A program made the position numbers and the translations under genes. The notes under the pieces are model-generated. The model did not search any database. It saw nothing but the letters and a program-made list of their open reading frames with translations, and had not been told where the DNA came from. This document shows, one piece after another, positions 39,189 through 48,070 of a stretch of 64,000 nt of DNA. Numbering within the stretch: the first letter of the stretch is position 1; every line of letters starts with the position of its first letter. Source of the DNA: Avichristensenella sp031550535 (lineage in GTDB: Bacteria > Bacillota > Clostridia > Christensenellales > Aristaeellaceae); NCBI GenBank assembly GCA_031550535.1, contig JAVBOM010000043.1, positions 1-64,000 of the forward strand, written 5' to 3'.

Positions 39189-41858
39189 CTATTTCCGGTT
39201 CGTGACAGCGGCCACCCCACGCTTCGGCCGCGCCTGTCGCGTCGCGTTCCGGTTCAGGAACCCTGCCGCCAGCGGGCCAATGACCGACAGCCCCACGGAG
39301 AGCAGCAGCGCGTCCGCCGGAAGCGCCACGGTGTGGAACACGGGCATCAGCGGCGGAATGTAGATGACTGCGAGGATCATCAGGAGGGACAGCAGCGCCG
39401 CGCCGATGAGCTTCCTGTTGTTCAGCAGCGGAATGCGAAAGAGGCTGCGGCGCTCGCTCTTGCACTCAAACACGTGGATGAGCTGTGTCAATACCAGCGT
39501 CAGAAACGCGCTGGTGCGCGCCATCTCCAGCCCGCGCCCCTGCCGGAGGAGCAGCATGAACACCATCAGCGTGCAGAACGCGATCACGGAGCCGCGTATC
39601 GCGATGCGGCTGAGCAGCCCGCCCGCGAAAATGCTGTCGCCCGAGGGGCGCGGCGGGTCCAGCATCTCGTCGCCGTCCGGCGGGTCCATGCCCAGCGCGA
39701 TGGCGGGCAGGCCGTCCGTCACCAGGTTGATCCACAGAATCTGGATCGGCAGCAGCACCACGGGGAAGCCCAGCAGCATGCCCACGAACATCGTCAGCAC
39801 CTCGCCCACATTGCAGGAGAGCAAATACCGGATGAACTTACGGATGTTCTTGTAGATGATGCGCCCTTCCTCCACGGCGGCCACGAGCGTGGCGAAGTTG
39901 TCATCCAGCAGGATGACGCCCGCCGCCTCCTTTGCCACATCCGTGCCCGATTCGCCCATCGAGACACCGATGTCCGCCTCCTTGATGGCCGGGGCGTCGT
40001 TCACGCCATCGCCGGTCATCGCCACGACCTCGCCCTTGTCCCGCAGCGCGCGGACGATGCGCAGCTTGTGCCTCGGGGACACGCGCGCGTACACGGTCGT
40101 CCCTTGGACGGCCTGGGCCAGCGCGGCGTCGTCCATGCCGTCCAGGTCCTGCCCGGTCAGCGCGCCGTCGCCGTCCCGGTAGATTTCCAGGTCCCGCGCG
40201 ATGGCCTTGGCGGTCACCATGTGGTCGCCGGTAATCATGACCGGCCGGATGCCTGCCTTTTTGCACACCTTCACGGCCGGAAGGCTCGCCTCCCGGGGCG
40301 GGTCGATCATGCCGAACAGCGCCAGGAACGTCAGGTCCTTCTCTCGGTCTGCCTTGCTATCCGCGCCGGGCGCGTCCTTGTACGCCACGGCGAGCACGCG
40401 CAGCGCCCCGGCCGCCAGCCGCTCGTTCTCCCGGAGGATCTGCGCCTTGTCGCTCTGCGTCATGCGGACGACGCCCTTGCCGGTCGCCACACGGCTGCAC
40501 TTTTCCAGCAGCACGTCCGGCGCGCCCTTCACAAAGACATTGTTGTCCATCCCGCGCCCGCCGGGCGACGCCAGCACGGACATGCACTTGCGATCGGAAT
40601 CGAACGGGATCTCGTCCATGCGGCGGTAGCGGCGGAACGCCTCGCGGTCCATGATGCCCGCCTTCTGCCCGGCGATCAGCAGCGCGATCTCCGTCGGGTC
40701 ACCGATGGCCGCGCCCTCCCCCGGAAGCACGGCGTTGTTGCACAGGCAGGCAGCCGTCAGCGCCATGGACAGCGCGGTATCGGCCTTGGGATCGATGGAC
40801 CTGCCGTTCTCGGTGAACGTGCCTTTGGGCTCGTGCCCGCTGCCGGTGACGCCGATTTCACGCTCCAGGGTGCGGATCGCGCGCACGGTCATCTTGTTCT
40901 CGGTCAGCGTGCCGGTCTTGTCCGTGCAGATGACGCTGGAGCAGCCGAGCGTCTCCACGGCGTGGAGCTTTCGGATCAGTGCCTTGCGCTTCACCATGCG
41001 GCCGACGGCCAGCGCCAGCGAGATGGTGACGATGGCGGCGAGCCCTTCCGGCACGGCGGCCACGGACAGCGAGATGCCCGTCATGATCATGTCCATCACG
41101 TTTTCGCCGCGCAGGATGCCCGTCAGCGACACGACGGCGCAGATGGCCAGGCACCCGATGGCGATCACCTTGCCGAGCTGGTCCAGCCGCTTTTGCAGCG
41201 GGGTTTCCGGCTCGTCGATCTCGTTGAGCATGCCGGCGATTTTGCCCATCTCCGTGCGCATGCCCGTTGCGGTGACGAGCGCGCGCGCGCGCCCCTGCGT
41301 CACCACCGTGCCCATGAACACGCGGCCTTCCGCCTCCTTGCCGCGCGGGTTTTTCTCCACCGGCACGGATTCGCCCGTCAGCAGCGACTCGTCCACGGTC
41401 AGGCCGTACCCGCTGAGCACCGTCGCGTCGGCGGGCACGCGGTCCCCGGCCTCCACCAGCACCACATCCCCGGAGACAATCTCGCTGGACAGAACCGTCA
41501 CAGGTTTCCCGTCGCGGAGCACCGTGGAGTGCGGCGCGGCCATGCTGCGCAGCGCGTCGATCGTCTTTTCCGTGCGGTACTCCTGAAAAAAACCGAGCAG
41601 CGCGTTGATGATGACGATGGCCAGGATGGTGATCGCCTCGGTGCGCTCGCCCAGCAGGAACGAGAGCCCCGTGCTCATCAGCAGGATGATCGTCAAAAAA
41701 TCAGAAAATTGGGACAGCAGGATGGCCAGCGGGTGCACCCTGCCCTTCTTTTGGAGCTGGTTTGGCCCCTGTGCGTCCAGGCGCTTTTGCGCCTCCTGGC
41801 TGGTCAGGCCCTGGAACGCGTCCTCCGGGGCGCGCTGAGTCAACGGGCTGTTCGTCAT
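39189..41858 (-). CDS. P-type cation ATPase, calcium-transporting (PMCA/SERCA-like, type II)
   Basis: 889 residues from ATG 41858 (AAGGAGAGG upstream); an upstream in-frame ATG reads through a family A repeat and is rejected. Domains: cation ATPase N-terminal segment, paired helices, actuator loop with LTGESVPVEK, the phosphorylation motif CTDKTGTLTENKM, nucleotide domain with KGAPDVLL, hinge TGDGVNDAPAIKEADIG, and a C-terminal six-helix block. The M4 motif EGLAAIVTISLALAVGRM (PEGL) and NLVTDGLPAIALG (M6 with N and D) match calcium pumps. It exports Ca or a similar divalent ion using ATP. Confidence 0.95.
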   Translation of the reverse strand: MTNSPLTQRAPEDAFQGLTSQEAQKRLDAQGPNQLQKKGRVHPLAILLSQFSDFLTIILLMSTGLSFLLGERTEAITILAIVIINALLGFFQEYRTEKTIDALRSMAAPHSTVLRDGKPVTVLSSEIVSGDVVLVEAGDRVPADATVLSGYGLTVDESLLTGESVPVEKNPRGKEAEGRVFMGTVVTQGRARALVTATGMRTEMGKIAGMLNEIDEPETPLQKRLDQLGKVIAIGCLAICAVVSLTGILRGENVMDMIMTGISLSVAAVPEGLAAIVTISLALAVGRMVKRKALIRKLHAVETLGCSSVICTDKTGTLTENKMTVRAIRTLEREIGVTGSGHEPKGTFTENGRSIDPKADTALSMALTAACLCNNAVLPGEGAAIGDPTEIALLIAGQKAGIMDREAFRRYRRMDEIPFDSDRKCMSVLASPGGRGMDNNVFVKGAPDVLLEKCSRVATGKGVVRMTQSDKAQILRENERLAAGALRVLAVAYKDAPGADSKADREKDLTFLALFGMIDPPREASLPAVKVCKKAGIRPVMITGDHMVTAKAIARDLEIYRDGDGALTGQDLDGMDDAALAQAVQGTTVYARVSPRHKLRIVRALRDKGEVVAMTGDGVNDAPAIKEADIGVSMGESGTDVAKEAAGVILLDDNFATLVAAVEEGRIIYKNIRKFIRYLLSCNVGEVLTMFVGMLLGFPVVLLPIQILWINLVTDGLPAIALGMDPPDGDEMLDPPRPSGDSIFAGGLLSRIAIRGSVIAFCTLMVFMLLLRQGRGLEMARTSAFLTLVLTQLIHVFECKSERRSLFRIPLLNNRKLIGAALLSLLMILAVIYIPPLMPVFHTVALPADALLLSVGLSVIGPLAAGFLNRNATRQARPKRGVAAVTNRK

Positions 41859-41897
41859 GGGTTCCTCTCCTTCCGGTGGGGATGGGATGGGCAGAGG

Positions 41898-41955
41898 CGA
41901 GGATTTCTTGCGAAATCCTTTTATGGCGCTCAATCTATCAAATCAGCGCCGCCCT
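41898..41955 (+). repeat. Family A repeat, copy 18
   Basis: Between the P-type ATPase and the GGDEF/EAL gene. Hairpin 2 is altered to GGCGCTCAATCTATCAAATC. Confidence 0.88.
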
Positions 41956-41998
41956 GCATCATCTTATTGGAGAGGGAAAGGGAATAGACATGCGTTCG

Positions 41999-44428
41999 CT
42001 ACGCTCGCCCCGCCTCCCAGCCCGCAAGAAAGCGGTCGAATTCGTCCAGCGGCATGGGCTTGGCGAACACGTATCCCTGCACCGCGTCGCAGCCCATCTC
42101 CCGCAGCCTGCCGACCTCGTCCGGCGATTCCACGCCCTCGGCCACGGTCTGCATGCCGAGCGCCTTCGCCAGCGCGATGATATTCCGCACCAACGCGTGC
42201 CCGCGCGCCGCATCGTCCTCATATTGGCGGGGATTCCTTGCGGAATCCTCTTGTGGCGCCCGGTTTTTCAAATCAGCGCCGCCATCCCGGAAGAAAAGGC
42301 CGTCCAGCTTCAGCACATCCACGCGAAGGGATTTGAGCAAGTTGAGCGACGAGTACCCCGCGCCGAAGTCGTCCAGCGCGCACAGGAAGCCGTTCTCCCG
42401 GCACGCCTCCACGATGGACCGAAAGCGTGCGTGGTCCTCAAAGACCAGGCTCTCCGTGAATTCCAGTTCCAGGCGGCCGTCCGGGATGCCATACCGCTCC
42501 TTCACCTCGGCATACGCGCGGATGAAATCCGGGCTGTGCAGTCCGATGCGGGACACGTTGACCGACAGAACATACGGGGGCAGTCCGCCTTCCAGCACGG
42601 TCCGCCGGTAATGGCGGCAGGCGGTTTCCAGCACGAACCGGTCAAGTCTCACAATAAAGCCGTTGCGCTCGTACAGCGCGATGAAGCGGCCCGGCGGGAT
42701 GATGTCCTTGCCGGGCGGCTGCCAGCGGATGAGCGCCTCCGCGCCGTGCACGCGGTTGCCCCGCTGAATGCCGATCTTCGGCTGCAGGTACACCTGAAAT
42801 TCCTTGGCGGCCAGCGCGGCGGCCATCCGCCCTTCCACCTCGGACTCCCAGAGCTTGCGCGCGCGCATCTCATCGGAATAGAAGCCGAAGCGGTCCGCCG
42901 TGGCGGCGGTCTTGACAGCCTTCTGCGCGGTGTTTGCGCGGTCCAGCATGTCATCCAGGGAGAGCGCCTCGCCCGCTTCGCCTGTCAGGTACGCACCGCC
43001 GTACAGCTCCACCCGGTAGGCGCTTTCCCCGAGCCGCACGCGCTTAGCCAGCGCCGCGCAGACGCGCTCAAAGTGCGCGAGGATCTCCGCACGGCTGTCA
43101 TACCGGCGCAGCGCGACAAAGACGTCCCCGCCGACACGGCCGAACACCTCGCCCTCCCGGCTGATCTCCGCCTGGATGTCGGACCAGTGTTTTAGCAGCC
43201 TGTCGCCGGCCTCGCGCCCGAACAGGTCATTGATGTACTTGAACCCCTTGATGTCGGCGTAGCAGACGGCATACGCCTCCCCAGGCCGCGCGGCCAGCGC
43301 CGCGCGCGCGTCCAGCAGAAATTTTTGAAAGTTGCGCCGCCCGGTGACCGGGTCCTCAAACGCGAGGCGTTCCAACGCCCGGCGATTTTTCCGCTCCGCC
43401 TGCCGGATGAGCAGGAGCAGCAGCGCGAACACCGCCATGGCCAGCAGCGCGCCGCTGGCCGCGCCGGATACGATGGTCCTCATGCCTTCGCTGACAAGCG
43501 GTTCCGGCACGGCGTAGAACACATTCCAGCCGTTGATGTTCAGCGGCGCGTAGGCGACAAGGCGGTTCTCGCCGGAAAACGTCCGGGATATCTGCCCGGA
43601 ACGGCCCGCCTTCAAATCCTCACGGATCCGCAGCGCGATGTCCCCGGCCAGTGGCCGCGCGATGTCGAAAACATTGCCGCCGGTGGCGAGCGAAAGCGGG
43701 CTGTCCGACATGACGATGTACTTGCCGTCGCCATCAGCGATATGCGCGACGCCCCTGCCCGCGTACAGCGTGTGCTTCATGATGGTCCGCAGTTCATCCT
43801 CCGGAACCGAGGCGAACAGCACACCCCGGATGCTGTCGTCCTCGCCGTGGATGGGCACGGCATAGCCGTTAACGGAAACGCCGCTCGCTTCGTCCGTCCG
43901 CGTGCGTGTCAGCACATCCTCCCCGGCGAGCGCGCGCGCAAAGGCCGGATCGCCGGAAATATCTCCCCGGCCGGTTCGTCCGCCCGGGACAATCCACACT
44001 GCGCGCCCTTGCCCGTCCGCCACCCCGACGCGGGTGTAGCCAGGTGCGTGGCGCAGGGTCCCGTTCAGCATCCACGCGCTCCGCGGATCCGTGAGCAGAC
44101 CGTCGGTATCCAGGCCGAGCGCCATAACATGGAGCGTGAGGAACTGTTCGCCGATGTGATCCTCCAGCGCGAACTTGATCTGGTCGGTGGCCGTCAGAAT
44201 TTTCTGGGCCGCGTCCTCGCGCGCGAGCGCGCTTGTATACTGAAAAAAGGCGAAGCTGAACAGCAAGAAGGCGAGCGCGATCAGCAGGGCGCGCAAGAGG
44301 TACGGATTCCTTACGGAATCCTCCCATGGCGCCCGGTTCTTCGAATCAGCGCCGCTGCCATGGACGCCGGGCGGCGCGGGCCCAGCCGCCGCGCCCGACT
44401 CCACGGGTGGCTTTCGGACGTGCGGCAT
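41999..44428 (-). CDS. Membrane GGDEF/EAL protein with two in-frame family A repeats
   Basis: 809 residues from ATG 44428 (GGGGAGGATGAT); the earlier ATG at 44455 has no ribosome site. Helix 1 (43-62), a Cache-like extracytoplasmic sensor, helix 2 (about 325-350), a GGDEF domain and an EAL domain. The GGDEF site is degenerate (RVGGDVF near residue 431), so diguanylate cyclase activity is unlikely. The EAL domain keeps its key motifs (GAEALIRW, ELEFTES, DDFGAGYSS, LKLD, AEGVES, QGY), so c-di-GMP phosphodiesterase activity is plausible. Residues 24-43 and 715-734 are encoded by family A repeats; the second lies inside the EAL barrel. Coupled to a Spo0E-like gene upstream. Confidence 0.9.
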   Translation of the reverse strand: MPHVRKPPVESGAAAGPAPPGVHGSGADSKNRAPWEDSVRNPYLLRALLIALAFLLFSFAFFQYTSALAREDAAQKILTATDQIKFALEDHIGEQFLTLHVMALGLDTDGLLTDPRSAWMLNGTLRHAPGYTRVGVADGQGRAVWIVPGGRTGRGDISGDPAFARALAGEDVLTRTRTDEASGVSVNGYAVPIHGEDDSIRGVLFASVPEDELRTIMKHTLYAGRGVAHIADGDGKYIVMSDSPLSLATGGNVFDIARPLAGDIALRIREDLKAGRSGQISRTFSGENRLVAYAPLNINGWNVFYAVPEPLVSEGMRTIVSGAASGALLAMAVFALLLLLIRQAERKNRRALERLAFEDPVTGRRNFQKFLLDARAALAARPGEAYAVCYADIKGFKYINDLFGREAGDRLLKHWSDIQAEISREGEVFGRVGGDVFVALRRYDSRAEILAHFERVCAALAKRVRLGESAYRVELYGGAYLTGEAGEALSLDDMLDRANTAQKAVKTAATADRFGFYSDEMRARKLWESEVEGRMAAALAAKEFQVYLQPKIGIQRGNRVHGAEALIRWQPPGKDIIPPGRFIALYERNGFIVRLDRFVLETACRHYRRTVLEGGLPPYVLSVNVSRIGLHSPDFIRAYAEVKERYGIPDGRLELEFTESLVFEDHARFRSIVEACRENGFLCALDDFGAGYSSLNLLKSLRVDVLKLDGLFFRDGGADLKNRAPQEDSARNPRQYEDDAARGHALVRNIIALAKALGMQTVAEGVESPDEVGRLREMGCDAVQGYVFAKPMPLDEFDRFLAGWEAGRA
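42229..42286 (+). repeat. Family A repeat, copy 19, inside the EAL domain coding sequence
   Basis: Read in reverse it encodes GGADLKNRAPQEDSARNPRQ. The consensus would place a TAA in this frame (CCATAAGGG); here it is CCACAAGAG, so the stop has been removed. Both hairpins still pair (GGATTCCTTGCGGAATCC). Confidence 0.93.
44301..44360 (+). repeat. Family A repeat, copy 20, in the N-terminus of the same GGDEF/EAL gene
   Basis: Encodes residues 24-43 (ADSKNRAPWEDSVRNPY) just before membrane helix 1. The consensus TAA is again changed, this time to TGG (CCATGGGAG). Hairpin 1 is GGATTCCTTACGGAATCC. Confidence 0.92.
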
Positions 44429-44451
44429 ATCATCCTCCCCACCATCCGTGG

Positions 44452-44703
44452 TCATTCGGCCGTCTGCTGCGCGCCCGTGAAGAGGATCGCGTCCAGACGC
44501 CGGCTGCGGCGCAGCATGGCCTTTGAGGTGAGCGGATGGCCCATCCGCACAAACGCGTTGAGCCGCCGCCTCTGCTTCTCAATGATGAGGCGGAGGCGCT
44601 GGTCCGCGAGGGTATTTCCATAAAATGGCGGAATAACAAAATTGCCCCCTCCTTGCGCGGGGCATGGGTCATTTGCGCAATACGCATCTACATCGCGCTG
44701 CAT
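44452..44703 (-). CDS. Spo0E-like aspartyl-phosphate phosphatase family protein
   Basis: 83 residues from ATG 44703 (AAGGAGGTTTTC). The C-terminal half, LRLIIEKQRRRLNAFVRMGHPLTSKAMLRRSRRLDAIL, follows the Spo0E pattern of two helices with the SxxLD signature. Spo0E-type phosphatases dephosphorylate response regulators such as Spo0A. The first 40 residues contain two Cys (YCANDPC) and are not part of the usual family, which is otherwise 50-60 residues. Its stop is 23 bases before the GGDEF/EAL start, so the two are probably one transcript. Confidence 0.72.
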   Translation of the reverse strand: MQRDVDAYCANDPCPAQGGGNFVIPPFYGNTLADQRLRLIIEKQRRRLNAFVRMGHPLTSKAMLRRSRRLDAILFTGAQQTAE

Positions 44704-44714
44704 GAAAACCTCCT

Positions 44715-44771
44715 TGATAACGGTGCGGATTTGAAAAATCAGCACCCAAAGCACTCTTGTCGCGCGAAACG
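44715..44771 (-). repeat. Family A repeat, copy 21 (degenerate)
   Basis: Hairpin 2 survives with compensated changes (GGTGCGGATTTGAAAAATC, then AGCACC); hairpin 1 is mostly lost. It overlaps the leader of the Spo0E-like gene. Confidence 0.65.
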
Positions 44772-44949
44772 GTATCAAAGCCAAAAACGCCGGATGGCAT
44801 CACCAGCCTATGCGGAGAACGCGCGGTTTGCCTCCTGTTTCACTGGGAAACGCAAGAATTCAGAGGAAGACTGGCGCGGAGCGAAAGATTTCGCGTTCAT
44901 GCGCCCCTTCCGCACCGCATACAAATGCTTCGCGGAAGGAGGTGCGTTC

Positions 44950-45954
44950 ATGCTGCCGATGCTGACGGTATCCGGCACGCCGGGGCTTGTGTACCTGAAC
45001 GGACGGCTCTGCGGGGAAACAGGCGCGGCGGCAATGCCGCTGGCGCGGGACGGGGTGCAGTACCTGGAACTGCGGCCGTTTGACGCGGGGGCGCGTGGCG
45101 CGGTACTCCGCCTGCGCGTCGCGGACGGACGCCTGGTGGAGGGCGTTTCCGGGGAAGTGTTCGCCGTGCAGTGGCCGAATGGATGGATCGCGCTGGAACT
45201 GCGCGGTGGGCCCGGCGCGGAGGCGGACGTTCCGCAGGCCGACCCCACCCTGCTGGCGCGGCTGGATATGCCGGGCGGCCAGTATCTTTTAGTGAACGAG
45301 GATGGCGTGCCGACATTCGGACGGGACGCGGACGAGGCGGTGTTCCTGCCGACGGAGGGCGTGACGGCCGCGACGCTGCGGCCGCTGCAATACCCCGGCC
45401 TGTGCGCCGCGGAGGGCGACTGCGCGGCAGGGCGTTTCGCCGCCGTGCTGCGCGCGCAGGCGGAGCCGGAGATCGTCCAGTGCGCCGTGGGCGCGTCGGC
45501 GCAGGTAGACGGACAGGGCGTGCTGCACTGCGTGGAACCGACGGACGATCTGGTGGGTCACGCGACGATCTTTGTCTGGTCGCCCGACGCGCAGGGGCGC
45601 TACGCGCTGCGCAGCCGCGAAACCGCCTGGCTCGGCGGCAGCCCGCGCTGGCCGCAGACGCCCGGGGAAACCGCGCGCGCGTGGCTGGAAGCCCTGCGCT
45701 ACGGCGCGCACGATGAGGCGGCGGGCTACCTTTTGCGGCCGGAGCTTTCGGCGGACCTCGCGCAGACCGCCGGGGCGTTTGACTCCGTCGTGGATCTGCC
45801 GGCGGACGGCACGGACGGCGTGAACCTCGGCGTCGCGCGGATGGAGGGCGAAAACCTGCTGGTCGTCCGGCGGCTGGATTTCACCACGGTGCGCCAGCCT
45901 GGCGCACAGGGCAATTGGAAAATAGAAACCATTTCGGAGGGCGTATGCGATTGA
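44950..45954 (+). CDS. Hypothetical protein coupled to feoAB
   Basis: 334 residues from ATG 44950 after GGAAGGAGGTGCGTTC. No signal peptide or membrane helix. The first 200 residues look like beta-rich modules (MLTVSGTPGLVYLNGRLCGE, GVQYLELRPFDAGARGAVLRLRVADG, MPGGQYLLVNEDGVPTFG). The C-terminal part is a helical/strand domain (TPGETARAWLEALRYGAHDEAAGYLL ... LLVVRRLDFTTVRQPGAQGNWKIETI) that resembles NTF2-like or Cif-like folds. Its last ten bases overlap feoA, implying co-translation with the ferrous iron transporter. Not recognised; function unknown. Confidence 0.78.
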   Translation: MLPMLTVSGTPGLVYLNGRLCGETGAAAMPLARDGVQYLELRPFDAGARGAVLRLRVADGRLVEGVSGEVFAVQWPNGWIALELRGGPGAEADVPQADPTLLARLDMPGGQYLLVNEDGVPTFGRDADEAVFLPTEGVTAATLRPLQYPGLCAAEGDCAAGRFAAVLRAQAEPEIVQCAVGASAQVDGQGVLHCVEPTDDLVGHATIFVWSPDAQGRYALRSRETAWLGGSPRWPQTPGETARAWLEALRYGAHDEAAGYLLRPELSADLAQTAGAFDSVVDLPADGTDGVNLGVARMEGENLLVVRRLDFTTVRQPGAQGNWKIETISEGVCD

Positions 45955-46169
45955 GTGAATTGCAGCCGGGGGAGGCTGGTCAGATCCTGAGCGTAACGGG
46001 GGAGAGCGATCTGCGCGTCCGGCTTTTGGAGATGGGGTTGGTGCCCGGCACGCGCGTGGCGGTGCGCAAGGTCGCGCCGATGGGCGACCCGATGGAACTG
46101 TGGCTGCGCGGCTACTCGCTGACGCTCCGGCGCGAGGACGCGAACTGCATCAAGGTGGCGGACACGTGA
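45945..46169 (+). CDS. feoA: Ferrous iron transport protein A
   Basis: 74 residues from ATG 45945 (TCGGAGGGCGT), overlapping the preceding gene by ten bases. The SH3-like FeoA fold is shown by MRLSELQPGEAGQILSV, RVRLLEMGLVPGTRVAVRKVAPMGDPMEL and LTLRREDANCIKV. FeoA is a small cytoplasmic partner of FeoB. Its stop overlaps the GTG start of feoB. Confidence 0.95.
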   Translation: MRLSELQPGEAGQILSVTGESDLRVRLLEMGLVPGTRVAVRKVAPMGDPMELWLRGYSLTLRREDANCIKVADT

Positions 46170-47971
46170 TCCTGGCGCTGCTGGGCAATCCAAACAGCGG
46201 CAAGACCACGCTGTTCAACGCGCTGACCGGGCTGCGCCAGCATGTGGGCAACTTTCCCGGGGTGACGGTGGACAGCATGGAGGGGCCGCTGCGCGGCGAG
46301 CCGGATGTCACCGTGGTGGACCTGCCCGGGGCGTATTCGCTGCGCGCCGCGTCCGTGGACGAGCGGGTCAGCCGCGATTTTTTGTTATCAGGCAAGCCGG
46401 ACGCGTTGCTAAACGTCGTGGACGCGACAAGTCCAGCGCGCGGCTTGTACCTGACGCTGCAGCTACGGGAGCTGGGCATCCCGATGGCCGTGGCGATGAA
46501 CATGATGGACGAGGTGCGCGCGGGCGGCGGGGCGATGGACTGCGCCGCGCTGTCCCGCGCGCTGGGCGTGCCGGTGGTGCCGGTCGCGGCCGTCCGGGGC
46601 GAAGGGGTGCGCGAATCCGCGCTGGCCGCGCTCACCGCCCCGCCGCCAAAGGCGCGCGAACTGCCCACCGCCCGCGCGGCCGAGGAGGAGCGCATCCTCC
46701 GCCGCTACGCGGAGATTGAATCGCTGTGCGGCGGCGCGCTGTGCGGCGGGGAAAGCGCGGCGCAGCGCCGGTCCGCGCGCGTGGACGCGGTGCTGACCCA
46801 CCGCGTTTTTGCGTTTCCCATTTTTCTGCTGGTGATGGCGCTAGTGTTTTACCTCACGTTCGGGCCCATTGGCGGCACGCTCAGCGCCCTGTTCCGTGCG
46901 GCGATGGCGTGGGCGATCGGGTGGATCGATCAGGGACTGCTGCGGGTGGGCGCGGCCGCGTGGCTGCACGATCTGCTGATCGACGGCGTGCTGGCGGGCG
47001 TTGGCACGGTGCTGGCGTTCCTGCCGACGATCCTGACGCTCTTTTTTCTGCTGTCGCTGCTGGAGGACAGCGGATACATGGCGCGCATGGCGTTCACGAC
47101 GGACCGGCTACTCCGGCGGCTGGGGCTGTCCGGCCGCTCGTTCGTGCCCGCGCTGCTGGGGTTTGGGTGCTCGGTGCCCGCCATCATGGCGACCCGGACA
47201 CTGCCCACCCGGCGCGACCGGCGGATGACGATCCTCCTGATCCCGTTTCTGTCCTGCAGCGCCAAGCTCCCGATTTATGTCATGTTCACGCAGGCGTTTT
47301 TCCCGAAGCACGCCGTGCTCGTGATGTCCGCGCTGTACGCGGGCGGCGTGGCGCTGGGCATCGTCGTGGCGCTGCTGCTGAAAAAAGCCGCGTTCCCGGG
47401 CAAGCCCGCCCCGTTTCTGCTGGAATTGCCTGCCTACCGGATGCCCACGGCCAAATCGGCGCTGCTGCTGGTGCGCACGCGGACTGCGGCGTTCGTGCGG
47501 TGCGCGCTGACGACGCTGCTGCTCGCGTCCATCGCCATCTGGGCATTGCAGCGGGTGAACTGGGCCCTGCAGCCGGTGGCGGACAGCGCGGACAGCCTGC
47601 TGGCGTCCATTGGCCGGGGCATCGCGCCGCTGTTCATCCCGCTGGGGTTTCGGGATTGGCGTGCCGCCACCTCCCTCATCGCCGGCCTGATGGCGAAGGA
47701 GGGCGTCCTGTCATCCATGGGCATTCTGCTCCGCGCGCCGACGGAGCTTTCGCTGCAGGCGGCGCTGTGCGGCCTCTTCACGCCGCTGCAGGCGGTGTCC
47801 TTCCTGGTGTTCACGCTGCTGTACACCACGTGCGTGGCCGCGTTCGCGGCGGCCAGGCGGGAGCTGGGCGGCACGCGCTACGCGCTGGGCGCGGCGGTGT
47901 TCCAGACCGGCGTGGCGTGGCTTGCCGCGTCCTTGGTGTACAATGTGGGGCGACTGCTGGGGTTTGTGTAG
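46166..47971 (+). CDS. feoB: Ferrous iron transport protein B
   Basis: 601 residues with a GTG start at 46166 in a GTGA overlap with feoA. The N-terminal G domain has GNPNSGKTTLFN (G1), GVTVDSMEG (G2), VDLPGAYSL (G3) and MNMMDE (G4). The membrane part has the two Gate domains (GRSFVPALLGFGCSVPAIMATRTL, IPFLSCSAKLPIYVMF) with the conserved Cys residues, and a final GVLSSMGILL region. FeoB imports Fe(II) with a GTP-switchable domain. It is on the short side for the family but complete; no frameshift is seen. Confidence 0.95.
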   Translation: MILALLGNPNSGKTTLFNALTGLRQHVGNFPGVTVDSMEGPLRGEPDVTVVDLPGAYSLRAASVDERVSRDFLLSGKPDALLNVVDATSPARGLYLTLQLRELGIPMAVAMNMMDEVRAGGGAMDCAALSRALGVPVVPVAAVRGEGVRESALAALTAPPPKARELPTARAAEEERILRRYAEIESLCGGALCGGESAAQRRSARVDAVLTHRVFAFPIFLLVMALVFYLTFGPIGGTLSALFRAAMAWAIGWIDQGLLRVGAAAWLHDLLIDGVLAGVGTVLAFLPTILTLFFLLSLLEDSGYMARMAFTTDRLLRRLGLSGRSFVPALLGFGCSVPAIMATRTLPTRRDRRMTILLIPFLSCSAKLPIYVMFTQAFFPKHAVLVMSALYAGGVALGIVVALLLKKAAFPGKPAPFLLELPAYRMPTAKSALLLVRTRTAAFVRCALTTLLLASIAIWALQRVNWALQPVADSADSLLASIGRGIAPLFIPLGFRDWRAATSLIAGLMAKEGVLSSMGILLRAPTELSLQAALCGLFTPLQAVSFLVFTLLYTTCVAAFAAARRELGGTRYALGAAVFQTGVAWLAASLVYNVGRLLGFV

Positions 47972-47997
47972 GCAGGGCTTGATTTTGGTTGTACCCC

Positions 47998-48026
47998 TTG
48001 TCGATTGCCGATCCTCCGTGTACAAT
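47998..48026 (+). promoter_or_regulatory. Predicted promoter of the secreted protein gene at 48071
   Basis: TTGTCG (47998-48003) and TACAAT (48021-48026) with a 17-bp spacer, 45 bases before the start codon. Confidence 0.45.
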
Positions 48027-48070
48027 GGCGGAAAGTAACCGTCCGTCGCGCGCACCGCATGGAGGCCGTC

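Noticed and set aside
39183..41987. A 934-codon open frame opposite the P-type ATPase gene
   Set aside because: Shadow frame dominated by His, Arg, Gln and Ala, with no motif, while the minus strand encodes a complete calcium-type ATPase.
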